NCBI GenBank assembly: GCA_027422505.1 | Contig: JAPQWV010000489.1 | Coordinates: 372,001 to 436,000, forward strand | From: Craterostigma plantagineum | Taxonomy: Eukaryota > Streptophyta > Magnoliopsida > Lamiales > Linderniaceae | DNA length: 64,000 nucleotides | Direction of reading: 5' to 3' | Part shown: positions 45,685 through 56,344 of the stretch, piece by piece | How positions within the stretch are numbered: the first letter of the stretch is position 1 | Layout: the number at the start of each line of letters is the position of its first letter | Notes under the pieces: generated by a model | Told to the model about the DNA's origin: nothing | Database searches by the model: none | The model's input: only the letters and a program-made list of their open reading frames with translations | Translations under genes and position numbers: made by a program

Positions 45685-47676
45685 TCATAGTGGAATGGGG
45701 TCTTCATTCTTTAGTGGCTTGGTGAAAATATCGGATACTTGATCTTTGGACTTTACGTACTCCAGCTTCACTTCCTTCCTTGTAATGAGTTGTCTTCGAT
45801 CATGACAGACTGCATTCTTAGCTAATTTTATTGCTGACTTGTCATCCTTGAGAATCATGTTTGGCTTCTTTTGTTGCATTTCCAATTCCTTAACCTTGTT
45901 TCTCTTGCGGGGGTACCTGTTGATTCCTAAGTTCCAATCTCTTGGTGTTTCCGTCATCCCATGTAGTGCGTTCTTCATCTCATTCGATGCTTCATATTCT
46001 TGTGGTTGATTCGTGTATGTATCTTTCTCAAGAACTCCATGTTCTAGAGCAGACTTCATATGCATTTGGTGTATTCTCCCATTATTCCCGTGATAGCCGA
46101 TGTCTGCTTCTTTACTGTAGCCTTCAGATATCAAGCTTGTCGTATTTCCTTCAACTTCTCCTTTATGCTCCTCTTGAATTGCAGTTAACACTCGCATGTC
46201 AATTTTCTCTATACCGTTAGTTTTCTCATCCATGATATCTATCCCGTTCATATCATCTTGAAATCTCGTCGGCCCACTATCTGCAAAGAGACAAATGAGA
46301 GTTTGATTGTTTTGATTTTCATTTACCTTGGATATTTCTTGTTGGCTCTTGAAGTGTGAGGCTCCCTCAATTGAGTTTTTGTTTTCTTCAGATCTCGCAG
46401 GGGGTAACACCAGTTGAGTATTGAGCCCTTCTCGTGTCTGCTCTATCGCTGGTTTCTCCATGCTAATTTCTTCGATGAATAGAATACTCTCATCCTCTTC
46501 TTCTTCGTTGATTATCACATCTTGACTGAGAATGTTATTGTTACCTTCCACTAGGATGTTATGTTCTTCTCCAAATTTGACGTCATCACTCACTAACTCA
46601 TACTCCATGGACATGCTTCTCTTGCGATTGCTCCCACCAGTGTCCGGGTACCACTCATTGCGTTCACCGATCTCAATATCCTTATGGGCTAGCAGTAGAA
46701 TCTCTTCTTCTTGATTTTTCTCTTCAATGTAGTTAGCTCTCTCTTCGACTTTACTGATTCTACCGACTCGACACTCGGAAGCGTAATGTCCGAATTTCTG
46801 ACAATTATAGCACTTAATATGTGATTTGTCATACCTTGGTCTTGAATTACCTCTCCAGTATCCTCTTGTTGGATAATCATTTCCTTGATGATTATCGTGG
46901 TCGTCGATGTTGGGCCTCCAGCCTCGTTCGTATATGTGTCCGCGGCCTCCGCCTCGTTCTCCTCTATATCCTTGCCTGTAGCCTCGTCCTTGATATTTTT
47001 CCTCATTTTCCTTTTCTTTTGCAGAATTAACTTGCAACTTAAGTAGTTGTTCTACGATCCCTTCCTTCTTCCTTTTCTTTTCCTCATGGGCTTGCAGTGA
47101 GCCCAATAGTTGCTCCATCGTCATTTCTTCTAGATCCTTAGTTTCTTCTATGATGGCTACGATATGCTCGAATTTCGAATCTAACGATCGAAGAATTTTC
47201 TCCATGATTCTAACATCATCAATTTTCTCACCATTTTTCTTTAGTTGATTGGTTATTCCTAATACCCTCGAGAAGTAGTCCGACACAAGTTCATCTTGTT
47301 TCACATGCAAGGCTTCAAACTCGGCTCTTAAAGTTTGAAGACGTACCTTCTTTACCGGATCCGCTCCTTTATACGACGTTTGAAGCTTCTCCCATGCTTC
47401 CTTGGCGGTCTTTGCTTCCGAAATCTTCTCGAAAGCGTCGTCATCTAATCCTTGATAGATTAGGTAGAGAGCTTTCTTGTCTCTCTTTCGCAATTCTCTC
47501 AAACTATCCTTTTGAGTTTGAGATTCGGTTTCTTCGTTCTTCGGCTCAACATAGCCTTTCTCCACGATATCCCATACGTCTTGTGATCCAAGGAGCGCCC
47601 TCATCTTGATACTCCAATTGTCGTAGTTGCTCTTGTTGAGTGTCGGGACTTGGAAGGGAACCATGCCGCTCGCCAT
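45685..47676 (-). CDS. Copia-3 single ORF: gag plus collapsed pol
   Basis: 663 codons from the ATG at 47676 (the frame is open a little further upstream, but only through GTG in the primer site). It has a gag domain (FQVPTLNKSNYDNWSIKM to about residue 230), an RG-rich stretch, a zinc knuckle CYNCQKFGHYASEC (about 290) and a protease-like WYPDTGGSN (about 340). Then come about 240 residues, largely acidic, without integrase. Scraps of reverse transcriptase follow (MKSALEHGVLEKDTY, QPQEYE, ALHGMTETPRDW) with no YVDD, then the end of RNase H (LEYVKSKDQVSDIFTKPL). Deletions removed the enzymes but kept one open frame, which suggests the gag part or the whole fusion was maintained. Confidence 0.88.
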   Translation of the reverse strand: MASGMVPFQVPTLNKSNYDNWSIKMRALLGSQDVWDIVEKGYVEPKNEETESQTQKDSLRELRKRDKKALYLIYQGLDDDAFEKISEAKTAKEAWEKLQTSYKGADPVKKVRLQTLRAEFEALHVKQDELVSDYFSRVLGITNQLKKNGEKIDDVRIMEKILRSLDSKFEHIVAIIEETKDLEEMTMEQLLGSLQAHEEKKRKKEGIVEQLLKLQVNSAKEKENEEKYQGRGYRQGYRGERGGGRGHIYERGWRPNIDDHDNHQGNDYPTRGYWRGNSRPRYDKSHIKCYNCQKFGHYASECRVGRISKVEERANYIEEKNQEEEILLLAHKDIEIGERNEWYPDTGGSNRKRSMSMEYELVSDDVKFGEEHNILVEGNNNILSQDVIINEEEEDESILFIEEISMEKPAIEQTREGLNTQLVLPPARSEENKNSIEGASHFKSQQEISKVNENQNNQTLICLFADSGPTRFQDDMNGIDIMDEKTNGIEKIDMRVLTAIQEEHKGEVEGNTTSLISEGYSKEADIGYHGNNGRIHQMHMKSALEHGVLEKDTYTNQPQEYEASNEMKNALHGMTETPRDWNLGINRYPRKRNKVKELEMQQKKPNMILKDDKSAIKLAKNAVCHDRRQLITRKEVKLEYVKSKDQVSDIFTKPLKNEDPIPL

Positions 47677-47708
47677 CGCCTTAGGATCTTCTAGCTCTGA
47701 TACCACTT

Positions 47709-48096
47709 TGTTGGATATAGAAGTGCTCTGATACCACTTTGTTGGAAATAGAAGTTATATCGGAAGGGAGAATTTCTAAGGATAGTGTTTAGAGGAAGAG
47801 GCTTTACAACACTTGATTTGATTTTCACTTGCTTGATTGCTTGATACAAATGGTAAGGGGGTTCACCCCTATTTATAGTAGTAGCACCTCCTTAATGTGT
47901 GGGTAGGATTTAGCCAACACCACACTATTCTAGAACATTCCCTAATAATATCTAGTTCTATATCTTTCTAAACAATTCCATGGATATCTCTAGAATATCC
48001 ATAGGTTTCTAGATTTTGGGCTGATAATTCACTTGGCCCAAATACCAAATTCACCTCTTATTAGTTCAAGCTCAAATCAAGTTTATATTTTCAACA
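47709..48096 (-). repeat. Copia-3 5' LTR
   Basis: 388 bp, same structure as the 3' LTR including the primer-site copy at 47725-47739, followed by the real primer site at 47694-47708. The two primer-site copies are 31 bases apart. Confidence 0.93.
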
Positions 48097-48951
48097 GAGC
48101 CCTTAGCTCTACTGGTTGAGGGGGAGGTGCCTGGAGTCATGTTGAGAGAGGTCCTGGGTTCAAACCTCTACCATGTGACATTTCTCCAGGCCTGCCCACA
48201 TGGGCCCAGACATGTGCGATTGACCTGGTCGGCCCGTTTAGCAGGTAGTGGGTCGGCCCCGGGGTTTCACCATCGGCTTTCCCCGGTACCAAAAAAAAAA
48301 AAAAAAAAAAACATCGACCATCGTTACCTTTCTGATATCTTATCGAGGAAGGACTGGTTTTTACTGCTAAACCATGAATTCAAGGCTAACAAGAGTACGC
48401 TGAATTTTCACTCTGTGGTCAGTGTATTGCAGAACCAAGAAGACCCTTTGTGCTCTTTTTGATTTTATGTTTGGGTTTCAAATATCGATGTAACTCTTGC
48501 TAAAAGCCAATGGGTTTTAAAGGCTTTAGGTAATTCCCTCTATAGAAAAGGACCTGTCTTGTTATCTGCCGAGCTGGTGGGGGAGATGAAAGGATTTGGT
48601 TGTAATGTGAGCGAGGATTTGCTCTGTGTTTTGATTGGCAGTTGGGGTAGGTTGGGTTTGGCAAAGTATTGCTCGGAGGTTTTCGAGCAGGTTTCTTACT
48701 TGGGCATTAGTCCAAGTACGAGGTTGTATAATGCAGTCATCGATGGACTAATTAAGGCCAATTCGCTCGATTTGGCTTACCTCAAGTTTCAGCAAATGGA
48801 GGTGGATAACTGTGTCAGGGATAGGTTTACTTACAATGTTCTTATTCATGGTGTTTGTATATCTGGCGTGGTGGATGAGGCACTTCGGCTTATGAAACAA
48901 ATGAGGGGATTGGGATATTTCCCCAATATGTTTACGTACACTATTTTGAAT

Positions 48952-49822
48952 CAGTGTTGTAAAACGCAGGCTAGGCGCCCGTCTAGGCGCCAATTAGGCG
49001 CTAGTCGGCCACCAGCCGCGGCGAAAATAGCCTAATCGGGCCACTAATCGGCAACCCGACTACTCGGCCGACAAATCCGACAAATCGGACTAATCGTCCG
49101 ACTAATCGGACGATTACTCGGGCATAAATTTTTATAAGAAGCCCAAACAAAATTTAACTTTGCATATGGCCCATTATAAGCCCATAAGGAGGAAGGCAGT
49201 AGATATATTCCCCGCCTCAGCAGGAAATTCTACTTGAATGAGGCGAGCGTACATTATTTTAATACCAAGCTGTGGTATGGTTTATATAGAAAACATTTTG
49301 CCTTTCTCTTCGGATCGTATCCGGTGTGGGACAACTTCAGCTCTCCTTTTGATAGAATGCTTGTTGGGTTAGGGCCGATTTCAAAGAAAACCAAAGAAAC
49401 TGAAATAAAAATATTAACTGAATTAAAAATATTAACTGAAATAAAAGATATTAAAAATGAAATATATAAACGAATATTTATAAATTTAAATATAAAAAAT
49501 AATAAAATGAATTAACAATTATGTAAGCTAAAAATATTGAATGGAAATATAAAAATATATATAAAGTGGATTAAAAAAATAGGATAACTTCATTTCACAT
49601 CATTCTTAGGGTTTTTATATTATTGTACCTTGTTTGATATTGACATATTTATTTAGAATGTTCGGAAAATTTTTATAATATTTGCATATACAGAAAAATA
49701 ATAATAAAAATCGATATACCGACTAATTCCCGCCTAGAAACCGCCTACTCCCCGCCTACGCCGCCTAGGCGCTAGGCCCCTACCGGGCGCCCGACTAGCG
49801 CCTAGCGAGTTTTGCAACATTG
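48952..49822. mobile_element. hAT-type element in the PPR coding sequence
   Basis: 871 bp with inverted ends CAGTGTTGTAAAACGC and CAATGTTGCAAAACTC (read from the right). The duplication is ATTTTGAT at 49823-49830 and ATTTTGAAT at 48943-48951, the left copy with an extra base. Subterminal CGCCTAGGCG-type repeats mark the family, also seen at 16178-16879. An AT-rich interior carries no gene. Confidence 0.88.
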
Positions 49823-51093
49823 ATTTTGATAGATAGGTTTTGTAATGCTAAAAGAGTGGATGATGCATTTAGGGTTCTTGAACTAATGAAGACAGTAAAT
49901 GTTAGGCCTAATGAAGCTACTTATAGATCATTAATTAATGGAGTTTTTCGCGCTATGAGTCCAGGCAATGCTTTTGAAACCCTGTCCAAATGGGTGAAAA
50001 GGGAGGCTAAAGTCCCTAAAGTGGTCTATGATAGTATACTCACTTCTCTTTGTGACAATTCATCTAAACTTGCAGCTGCATTTTTCAAAACAGCTGAAGA
50101 ACGGCGGTATGTCCCTAACAGTTCTGTATCTAACATTTTGATGACTTGTTTGATTAAAGGATCAAATCTTGAGGCAGCTGTTCATATATTCGATTGTTTA
50201 ATCAAACTAAATGTGAAGGTGGACTTGAGTACTTGTCCGATGCTTTGCCAGGCTCTATACAAGTCAAAAAGAGACTCAAAGGCGAATCAATATCTAAGTC
50301 AGATGTTCAAGGAAGGAACTGTCAATTATGCCTATTCGTTCAATATGGTTATCGATTGCTTTTGCAAAGCTAAGATGACGGACAGAGCATTTGAAATCCT
50401 GGGATTGATGTTCAAAAGAGGCACTTTCCCTACCCTTGTTACCTTCAACACCATTATTGCAGGTTATAGCAAGGAAAGAAATGTAGCTCGAGCACGCAAA
50501 ATTCTGTTGACGCTCCTTGGCCATGGATATAAACCCTCAATAATAGATGTTCTTGGACAAACTAATCAGACCGACGATGCTTTTGCCTGCTTGTCTGAGA
50601 TGGAGGAGTGGGGAATATTCCCCCGACACTGTTACGTATAACAGCTTGATTCGTTCCTTGTGCCTCTTTGGAGATGTGGGAAAAGCAATGAGGCTATTGA
50701 AAGAGATGGAAATTGATGGAATAATGCCTGATATGCATACCTTTAATGCACTGATACAGAAGTTCTGTATAGATAACAAAATTGATAAAGCACAAACAAA
50801 GGCTTCTCTCAAGCATGTCGATGCTGAACTTAGTCCCCGATAACTTCACCTATGCAGCGTTCATTACTGCACTGTGTGAATGTGGAAGGTTTTGTGAGGC
50901 TAAAGAGCTGTTTTATTCGGTGGAAGGGAATCATTGTGCCCCAGATTCTTACACGTGCAATTCTTTCGTCGAGGCTTTAGTCAAGTTTGCAAGATATCAA
51001 GAAGCTCAAGAGATTTGGTCGAAATGCAATGAGAAGGGATTGGCACTTAACCCCTGCCTAGCGACTAGCGAGCCCCATCTGGACTTACAATAG

Positions 51094-51434
51094 GTACATT
51101 TGTTTATAGTGAGTTCAATATTGTGGAAATTTTGAATATTTTTGTTCAACTGCGTTGTTTAGAATTTCTGTACAAGAATGTAACTTTGTAGTTGGGAAGT
51201 GCTCTCTCATGTCAATAGTCAAGACAAACCATGACTGAATACTCTTCCAAATGGGTTCGTAGCTACCACTTTTGCAGGCCTTTACTTCACCTTATTGACT
51301 ATTTGGTCTTTCCAAATACAGTTTCTTCGGTGACACTCCACCTCAAACTTTCCCACTAAAAGATATATAATGAATGGCATGTGATAAACCATCACTGTGA
51401 ATCCCACCTTATCACCGTCGTTTTCTTGATGAAA
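51094..51434. other. Spacer, nothing recognised
   Basis: Non-coding AT-rich sequence between the PPR remnant and the small secreted-protein gene; presumably holds the latter's promoter, but no clear TATA was picked out. Confidence 0.4.
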
Positions 51435-52253
51435 ATGGCATCTATAGCATCAGCCAACTACCGACTTTTATCTTCAATTTTCGTCATCGCCTTTTGTTGG
51501 AATCATGGTATCATATATATCATGAATAGTTGCTGCAAAAAAAAAAGAATAAGTTAATCCTTTCTCTAAACATTTCTTTACAGGAAAAGCGTTCGACGAC
51601 CCCAACCTAGGAGCTGCGAGCGCAATCGCAAATGCCTACGTGCCTCAAGCTGAAGCTGGTGGAACAACGACTCAGTTTTTCCTCGAGCTGGGATAATTGG
51701 GTCGACGAGCCCTCTCATTTTCAGCAAAGCCCTTCACTGCCTCAGCAACGATAACGTAAGATTCTTAGTCGATTTCAATCCTATCGATTTTTCGACACGT
51801 GTTATACTTACTACGGTCGCTACGCAATCTGCAGATCTACAGCAGCTGTTCAGAACCTTACAGGCTAACGGAAAGCGGAGAACTCCGCGTGCCACCTCAG
51901 CACGCCGACGACTACTGCAGTGGGCCATGCGTGGCTGAGACCCACCAAGTTCTCGATTGTATCGCCGGAATTTTCGAGAAATTTGTGTTCTATAACGGCG
52001 CGACGTTGAATAACGTAAGGGATGCGCTGGGCTCGGGATGTGGCTATGGACCTTTGAGAGGTTCGTGTGTGTGTGTAATATACGCTGTGTTATTGCGTAA
52101 AAGGTTTTCTGACCGTGTCGAGTTCTTACAGGCCACTTCGACGTGCTTGAGCACACACAGCAAGTCAACGGTGCTGGCTTGAGCTGTGGGTCCCCCGTGG
52201 CTGGGTTCGTGGCGCTCGGGGTGGTTTTTATTGGCTGGAGATTGTTGTTTTGA
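51435..52253 (+). CDS. Small secreted, probably GPI-anchored protein (DUF7731-like), one frame break
   Basis: Four exons: 51435-51507, 51584-51755, 51835-52060 and 52132-52253. Exon 1 encodes a signal peptide (MASIASANYRLLSSIFVIAF). Exon 2 has a frame change near 51685: the first half reads GKAFDDPNLGAASAIANAY, the second AGIIGSTSPLIFSKALHC. Exon 3 reads YSSCSEPYRLTESGELRVPP, then DDYCSGPCVAETHQVLDC and FVFYNGATLNNVRDALGSGC. Exon 4 reads GHFDVLEHTQQ and ends in a hydrophobic tail (VAGFVALGVVFIGWRLLF) typical of a GPI signal. The cysteine pattern fits a plant family of unknown function that I recall as DUF7731. The break in exon 2 means it may be a pseudogene. Confidence 0.68.
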
Positions 52254-52431
52254 TCCACGTTTGAGAGTTGTTATTTTTTATGTTGTGTAAGTTGAATGGA
52301 CGGAATAGTCCCTCATGCAAACCGTTGTTTTAGTCTTATATTGTGGAGGGGTATTTATGTCTTTTCTTGAGAAACTGCAAAAGACGAGAATAAATTGATT
52401 TAATGTAAATAAAGCGTTGTTTTAAGGGAAT
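52254..52431. other. 3' flank of the secreted-protein gene
   Basis: Short AT-rich non-coding spacer up to the MULE-type element; likely contains the 3' untranslated region. Confidence 0.4.
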
Positions 52432-52441
52432 GTATTTATTT

Positions 52442-53488
52442 GGCAGAATGTCAATTTTCGTCCCTATATTTTGTACGCTTCACAATTTTCGTCCTTATAT
52501 TTTTACCCGTAACAAGTTTCGTCCTCGTATTCTAAATTGTCGATAGTTTCAGTCCCTAACTTGCTTTCTGTTAATAAAACAAAGACTCCGTTAACAAAAA
52601 TACGCGTAAGTAAATGAAAATATACAGAAGAGAAAAATCTTTAAAAAGTCTTGCAAACCCTAACTGAACATATCATTGAGTGAAGGAGACGAACAAGATG
52701 GATGATTCTGGTGGTGAAGATTTATACGAGGTTCAAGAAGAAAGTCGCTTAATCGATGAATGTGGGTTATGAATGAGAATGCTTTTCACGAAAGCTGACT
52801 ACGAAACGGGAGACGACGAGAGGGGGTTGTTTGGGCAAGAGCAAGTTAAGGGCAAGTCCATCTTAACAAGTTAAGGCTTAATCATCCTAAGAAGCTTAAG
52901 AATCACAGATTTTGATCTCTCACAAAAGTCTTCATCCCACCATTCAAATTTATAACAAGAACTCGCCTTCTACATAAAAAAAAAAAAGCAACAAAATTGT
53001 GAGGCAGCGATATAAAAACAGTGATACAAGTTATAATATTACACGAAATCAATTTATACCCCATAATTTGGACAAGCTTGGTATCTTCGGCCGGGATTTC
53101 GAGGGGTACATGATGACAACGTCGGGAGCTGAAATCCACAACCACAAAACTTTGGGAGGAAAAATCCGAATTTAAGGTCGTGATATGGGAAGCCTGTCGG
53201 GATAGCGGTATGAGGTTGCGAGCTTGGAGAAGATGTGCATTCTTGCTAGGTTATCATCTTCAAAATTGGGAGAAATGTCGTCGTACTTGGTGTTTATTTT
53301 TTTTTGTTCTTTATGTTTAAGTGTGGCTAATAAACGTTAGTTTCTAACGGCATAATGACGGAAATTGAGAATAAGGATTAAAATTGTTGATAATAAAAAG
53401 TATGAGGACGAAAATTGTTACCTCAAATAAATTAGGGACGAAAGTTGCGGAGGGTAAAGAATATTGGGACGAAAATTGAACTTTAGCC
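52442..53488. mobile_element. MULE-type non-autonomous element
   Basis: 1047 bp with long inverted ends starting GGCAGAATGTCAATTTTCG and GGCTAAAGTTCAATTTTCG (from the right). The duplication GTATTTATTT lies at 52432-52441 and 53489-53498. The ends contain repeated TTTCGTCC units. A tiny ORF at 52698 (MDDSGGEDLYEVQEES) and other short frames in the middle have no known domain. Confidence 0.88.
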
Positions 53489-53498
53489 GTATTTATTT

Positions 53499-55570
53499 AT
53501 TCTAGTACTTTTTCGCACACTCTACGTCTGTGCTTCGAGTTTAATTATATTTACGATACTCTAACTTTTGAGATATATTTTTCTTTTAATATCAAATAGA
53601 TGAAATAAATTTTCACCTATATAAAAAAAACATGATGTTTAGGAATGTATGTATAATAAATAAAAAATGTTAAAGTAACTTGAAAAATATTAAAGTAATT
53701 AAATAAAAAATAAATGGATCAAATTGCAAATAAATATGACAGACCAAATTGGCAGTTTATATCCATCACACACCCTTTATAATAAAATAGATTATTTAAA
53801 TTGATAATCTCATTCCAACTTAAAAACCGTGTGTATCTTTCTCAATTAATAATTTTTTAATAACTATTTCTATAATTAAATTAATATAAAATAAATAATA
53901 AAATTATACAAACTACCCACTAAATAATAACTCCTCACTTACTAATTGTACTAGTTGCACACAGAGCAAGAGTGACTAGAATTTAAGTAATATATTTCCA
54001 CTCTATTTCAGTCCAAATTATCTATTAATAAGCAATTTTTGCAATTTTAAACAGCATATAATACACCAACCATCTTATTTATATTTTCCTCTAAAAACAA
54101 AAAATTAAATTTTTTTTGAATAATTTTTGTTACTATTTAAGTAAAAGGAAATTTAAAGCTTTTAACATTAGGAATTAAAAAATCTAAAAACCTAAATTAA
54201 CAAAAGTAAGAAAATAAATTAATAATAAATAATGAAAATGTTTTATCTCTCCTAGTCCTAGTTATAGGGGTGTTCATCGGTTGGTTCGGGTTTTACAAAT
54301 TTTGGTTTGATTTTTCGGTTTTCGGTTTTACGTATGCTTAATCCAATATCCGAACTGTTTTAATTTGGTTTGGTTCGATTTTTTATAACTCAGTTCGATT
54401 TTTTTTGTTCGATTTTTCAGTTAGGAATTTAATATCAACAAAAAAAATATTATGAGCTGAAAATACATAAAACAATTTATGGTTACTACGAACAAAGAGG
54501 ATTTATGGAACGTGTCATGTAGCAAAAACAATTCAAAGGTCCGAAAAAAAAACAACATGAAAATGGAACAAAATCTAACTTAAAATATAAAAACATTCAT
54601 CTGAAGATGCTACAAATTATTTGGAAGAAAAACAATATTTAATTGGTGAGGAAAACATTCACCTAAAAATGGACAAAAGTATAACAATGAAATTATATTT
54701 ACTATGTTGTTTACCTTATGGGAGGAAAAAACAAATGATTTTAATATTTTTCTATTTTTAATGTAGTATGATAATTTCGGTTCGATTTTTCTGTTTTCGA
54801 TTTTATGTATGCTTAGTCCGATATTCGAACCATTTTAATTTGGTTTTGGTTCGGGTTGTTACAATTCAGTTCGGTTCTTTTCGGTTCGGCTGGTTTTTTC
54901 GGTTTTATCCGAAATTTGGAAACCCTACATGGTTCAGTTCAATCGTCGTCTTCTTCCTCCAAGATAATTACGTAAATAGTGTTACTTTGGTAATCTAATT
55001 ACAAAACTAGTTGAGTTTTAAAACTATTACAAAACTAATAACTTTTTATAAAACTATTATTCTTTTCATTTTTCACCACAAAACTTTTCAAAATTACAAT
55101 ATTTTCACAGTTATTAGTTTAAGTTAGTAAGATAATTACTAATAATTATAACAATTCATTTTTTAACGATAAAAAATTTAACTTGTATAGAATAAATTTC
55201 GATGTGAATAAAAGATTCCACTTTCAACTAGACTATGTTATTGTTATTATAATAATTATTATTTTTCTTAATATTTGAAAAGTAGTATTAACGCATAAAT
55301 AAAATGTTATTTAATCACGTGGGAAGTGTAAGTTAGATTACGTTTATTTTCATTTTATTTATTTCTTTAATAATATATTTGGATAATAAGTTAAAACTTA
55401 GTTTGGTAAAAATGAGTTTGGTAAAATATAATTATTAAAAATTTTATGTTAGTTTAAGATAATATTACTGAAATTTTGTAGTTTTACATATTTTTGTGGT
55501 AGAATGATAATAATGATAGTTATAATTTTAAATTTGGACCTGAAAAGGACATGGTTAGTACAGAAAATAT
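53499..55570. other. AT-rich non-coding DNA with a possible MITE
   Basis: No gene seen. 54266-54930 begins GGGGTGTTCATCGGTTGG and ends with GTTTTATCCGAAATTTGG, and both ends are full of TTCGGTTTT motifs, like hAT MITEs of the GGTTCGGTT type. Clean inverted ends or a duplication could not be shown. Confidence 0.4.
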
Positions 55571-55572
55571 CA

Positions 55573-56100
55573 AGTAACCCGCTCTGATACCACTTGTTAG
55601 GATCGGTTTGCACGTTTAGAGGGGGTGAATAAATATTTATTTGTTGTCAATAGTAGTGAACAATTGAGTTTGGATACGTGAAGATATGGAGATATCTTGC
55701 AGCAAGTTAACAATCTGAGCAGACAAATTAATACCGTAAACTATTCATAGATCATAATCTTATCTTATTTGTCGAGAAGAAGAAGAGCATAATTTACCCC
55801 GGGGTAGAATTCCTTTCTCTCAGGCAGAGAATAAAATATCAAATTTTTAACGCCGCGCCTGTAATGGATAAACGTAAAATGTGAGATCGAAAAAATATGC
55901 ATAGAGAAAGGAAAAAAGAAAGAACAACAATTCAATTAGGTGGAAAATGAGAGAGATTGGAAAAAAAAAAAACCTTGTATCTGTAATAGAGGTGGGCTCT
56001 CTCTGTGTAGAGAATGATTTTCTTCTCTCCCCTGGAGAACTCGCCTCGCCCCGAGATATTTCGTTTCGTTTTATGTATCTACGAACATACATTTTTGGGT
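55573..56100 (-). repeat. Copia LTR fragment with primer site
   Basis: GCTCTGATACCACTT (55573-55588 region) is the complement of the tRNA-Met-type primer site, and it is followed at once by TGTTAGGATCGGTTTGC, an LTR end. So the start of a minus-strand Copia element and its 5' LTR remain. The outer end of the LTR is uncertain and no coding part is left. Confidence 0.55.
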
Positions 56101-56344
56101 TAATTTTTTCGAAAATGTAACAAAAAAATTAGAAAAAGCAATACACTTACTCTCTAAACAAGCAAAAGGATGATCCCTGTGACTTGAGAAAGTTTCGAAT
56201 TCGGACAAACTCAAAGTAAGAACTGATGAATATCATTATCCCATCCTACAATAACAAAGAGTACAAAAAATTGTGTTAATTGTCTGTGACGAAAATGCCC
56301 TAACATAAGACCAATGACTACTTGTAGTTTGTAAACTTTACTAC

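Larger units (their letters stand above)
45260..48096 (-). mobile_element. Short non-autonomous Copia element (Copia-3)
   Basis: 2837 bp with 388-bp LTRs and the 5-bp duplication GAGCC at 45255-45259 and 48097-48101. I see one difference between the LTRs (45622 versus the matching base near 48071), so it moved very recently. A tRNA-Met-type primer site AAGTGGTATCAGAGC (47694-47708, minus strand) and a polypurine tract AAGGGGGGG (45648-45658) are present. The single frame lacks working pol enzymes, so movement must have been supplied in trans. Confidence 0.95.
45248..48311 (+). mobile_element. tRNA-derived SINE, family B, copy 2 (split by Copia-3)
   Basis: The head TGCCGATGAGCC is at 45248-45259 and the body resumes at 48102 after the GAGCC duplicate at 48097-48101. 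It has an A-box-like CTCTACTGGTTGAGG, a B box GGGTTCAAACC and an A tail of about 21 bases. The duplication CATCGACC lies at 45240-45247 and 48312-48319. It is the same family as 24240-24453. Confidence 0.92.
44995..51093 (+). pseudogene. P-class PPR protein gene, split by nested insertions
   Basis: Three pieces join in order: 44995-45247 (MRKFSSLAVRASYEL..., basic and serine-rich like an organelle presequence), 48320-48951 and 49831-51093. The first two join in frame (KPID then HRYLSDILSRKDWF). PPR units of about 35 residues follow, for example YNAVIDGLIKANSLDLAYL, YNVLIHGVCISGVVDEAL, YTILIDRFCNAKRVDDAF and FNTIIAGYSKERNVARA. PPR proteins bind organelle RNA. A frameshift near 48455, further shifts near 50610 and 50810, a SINE-plus-Copia insertion and a hAT insertion inactivate it. 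The last frame ends at 51093 after GLALNPCLATSEP, perhaps not the native C-terminus. Confidence 0.9.

Noticed and set aside
48127..48462. An independent 111-codon gene
   Set aside because: The frame joins SINE sequence to the PPR gene's second piece by chance.
51050..51080. CCTAGCGACTAGCGAG near the PPR stop as another hAT end
   Set aside because: Resembles the CGCCTAGCGAG end of the hAT at 49800, but it is short and no duplication or partner end is present.
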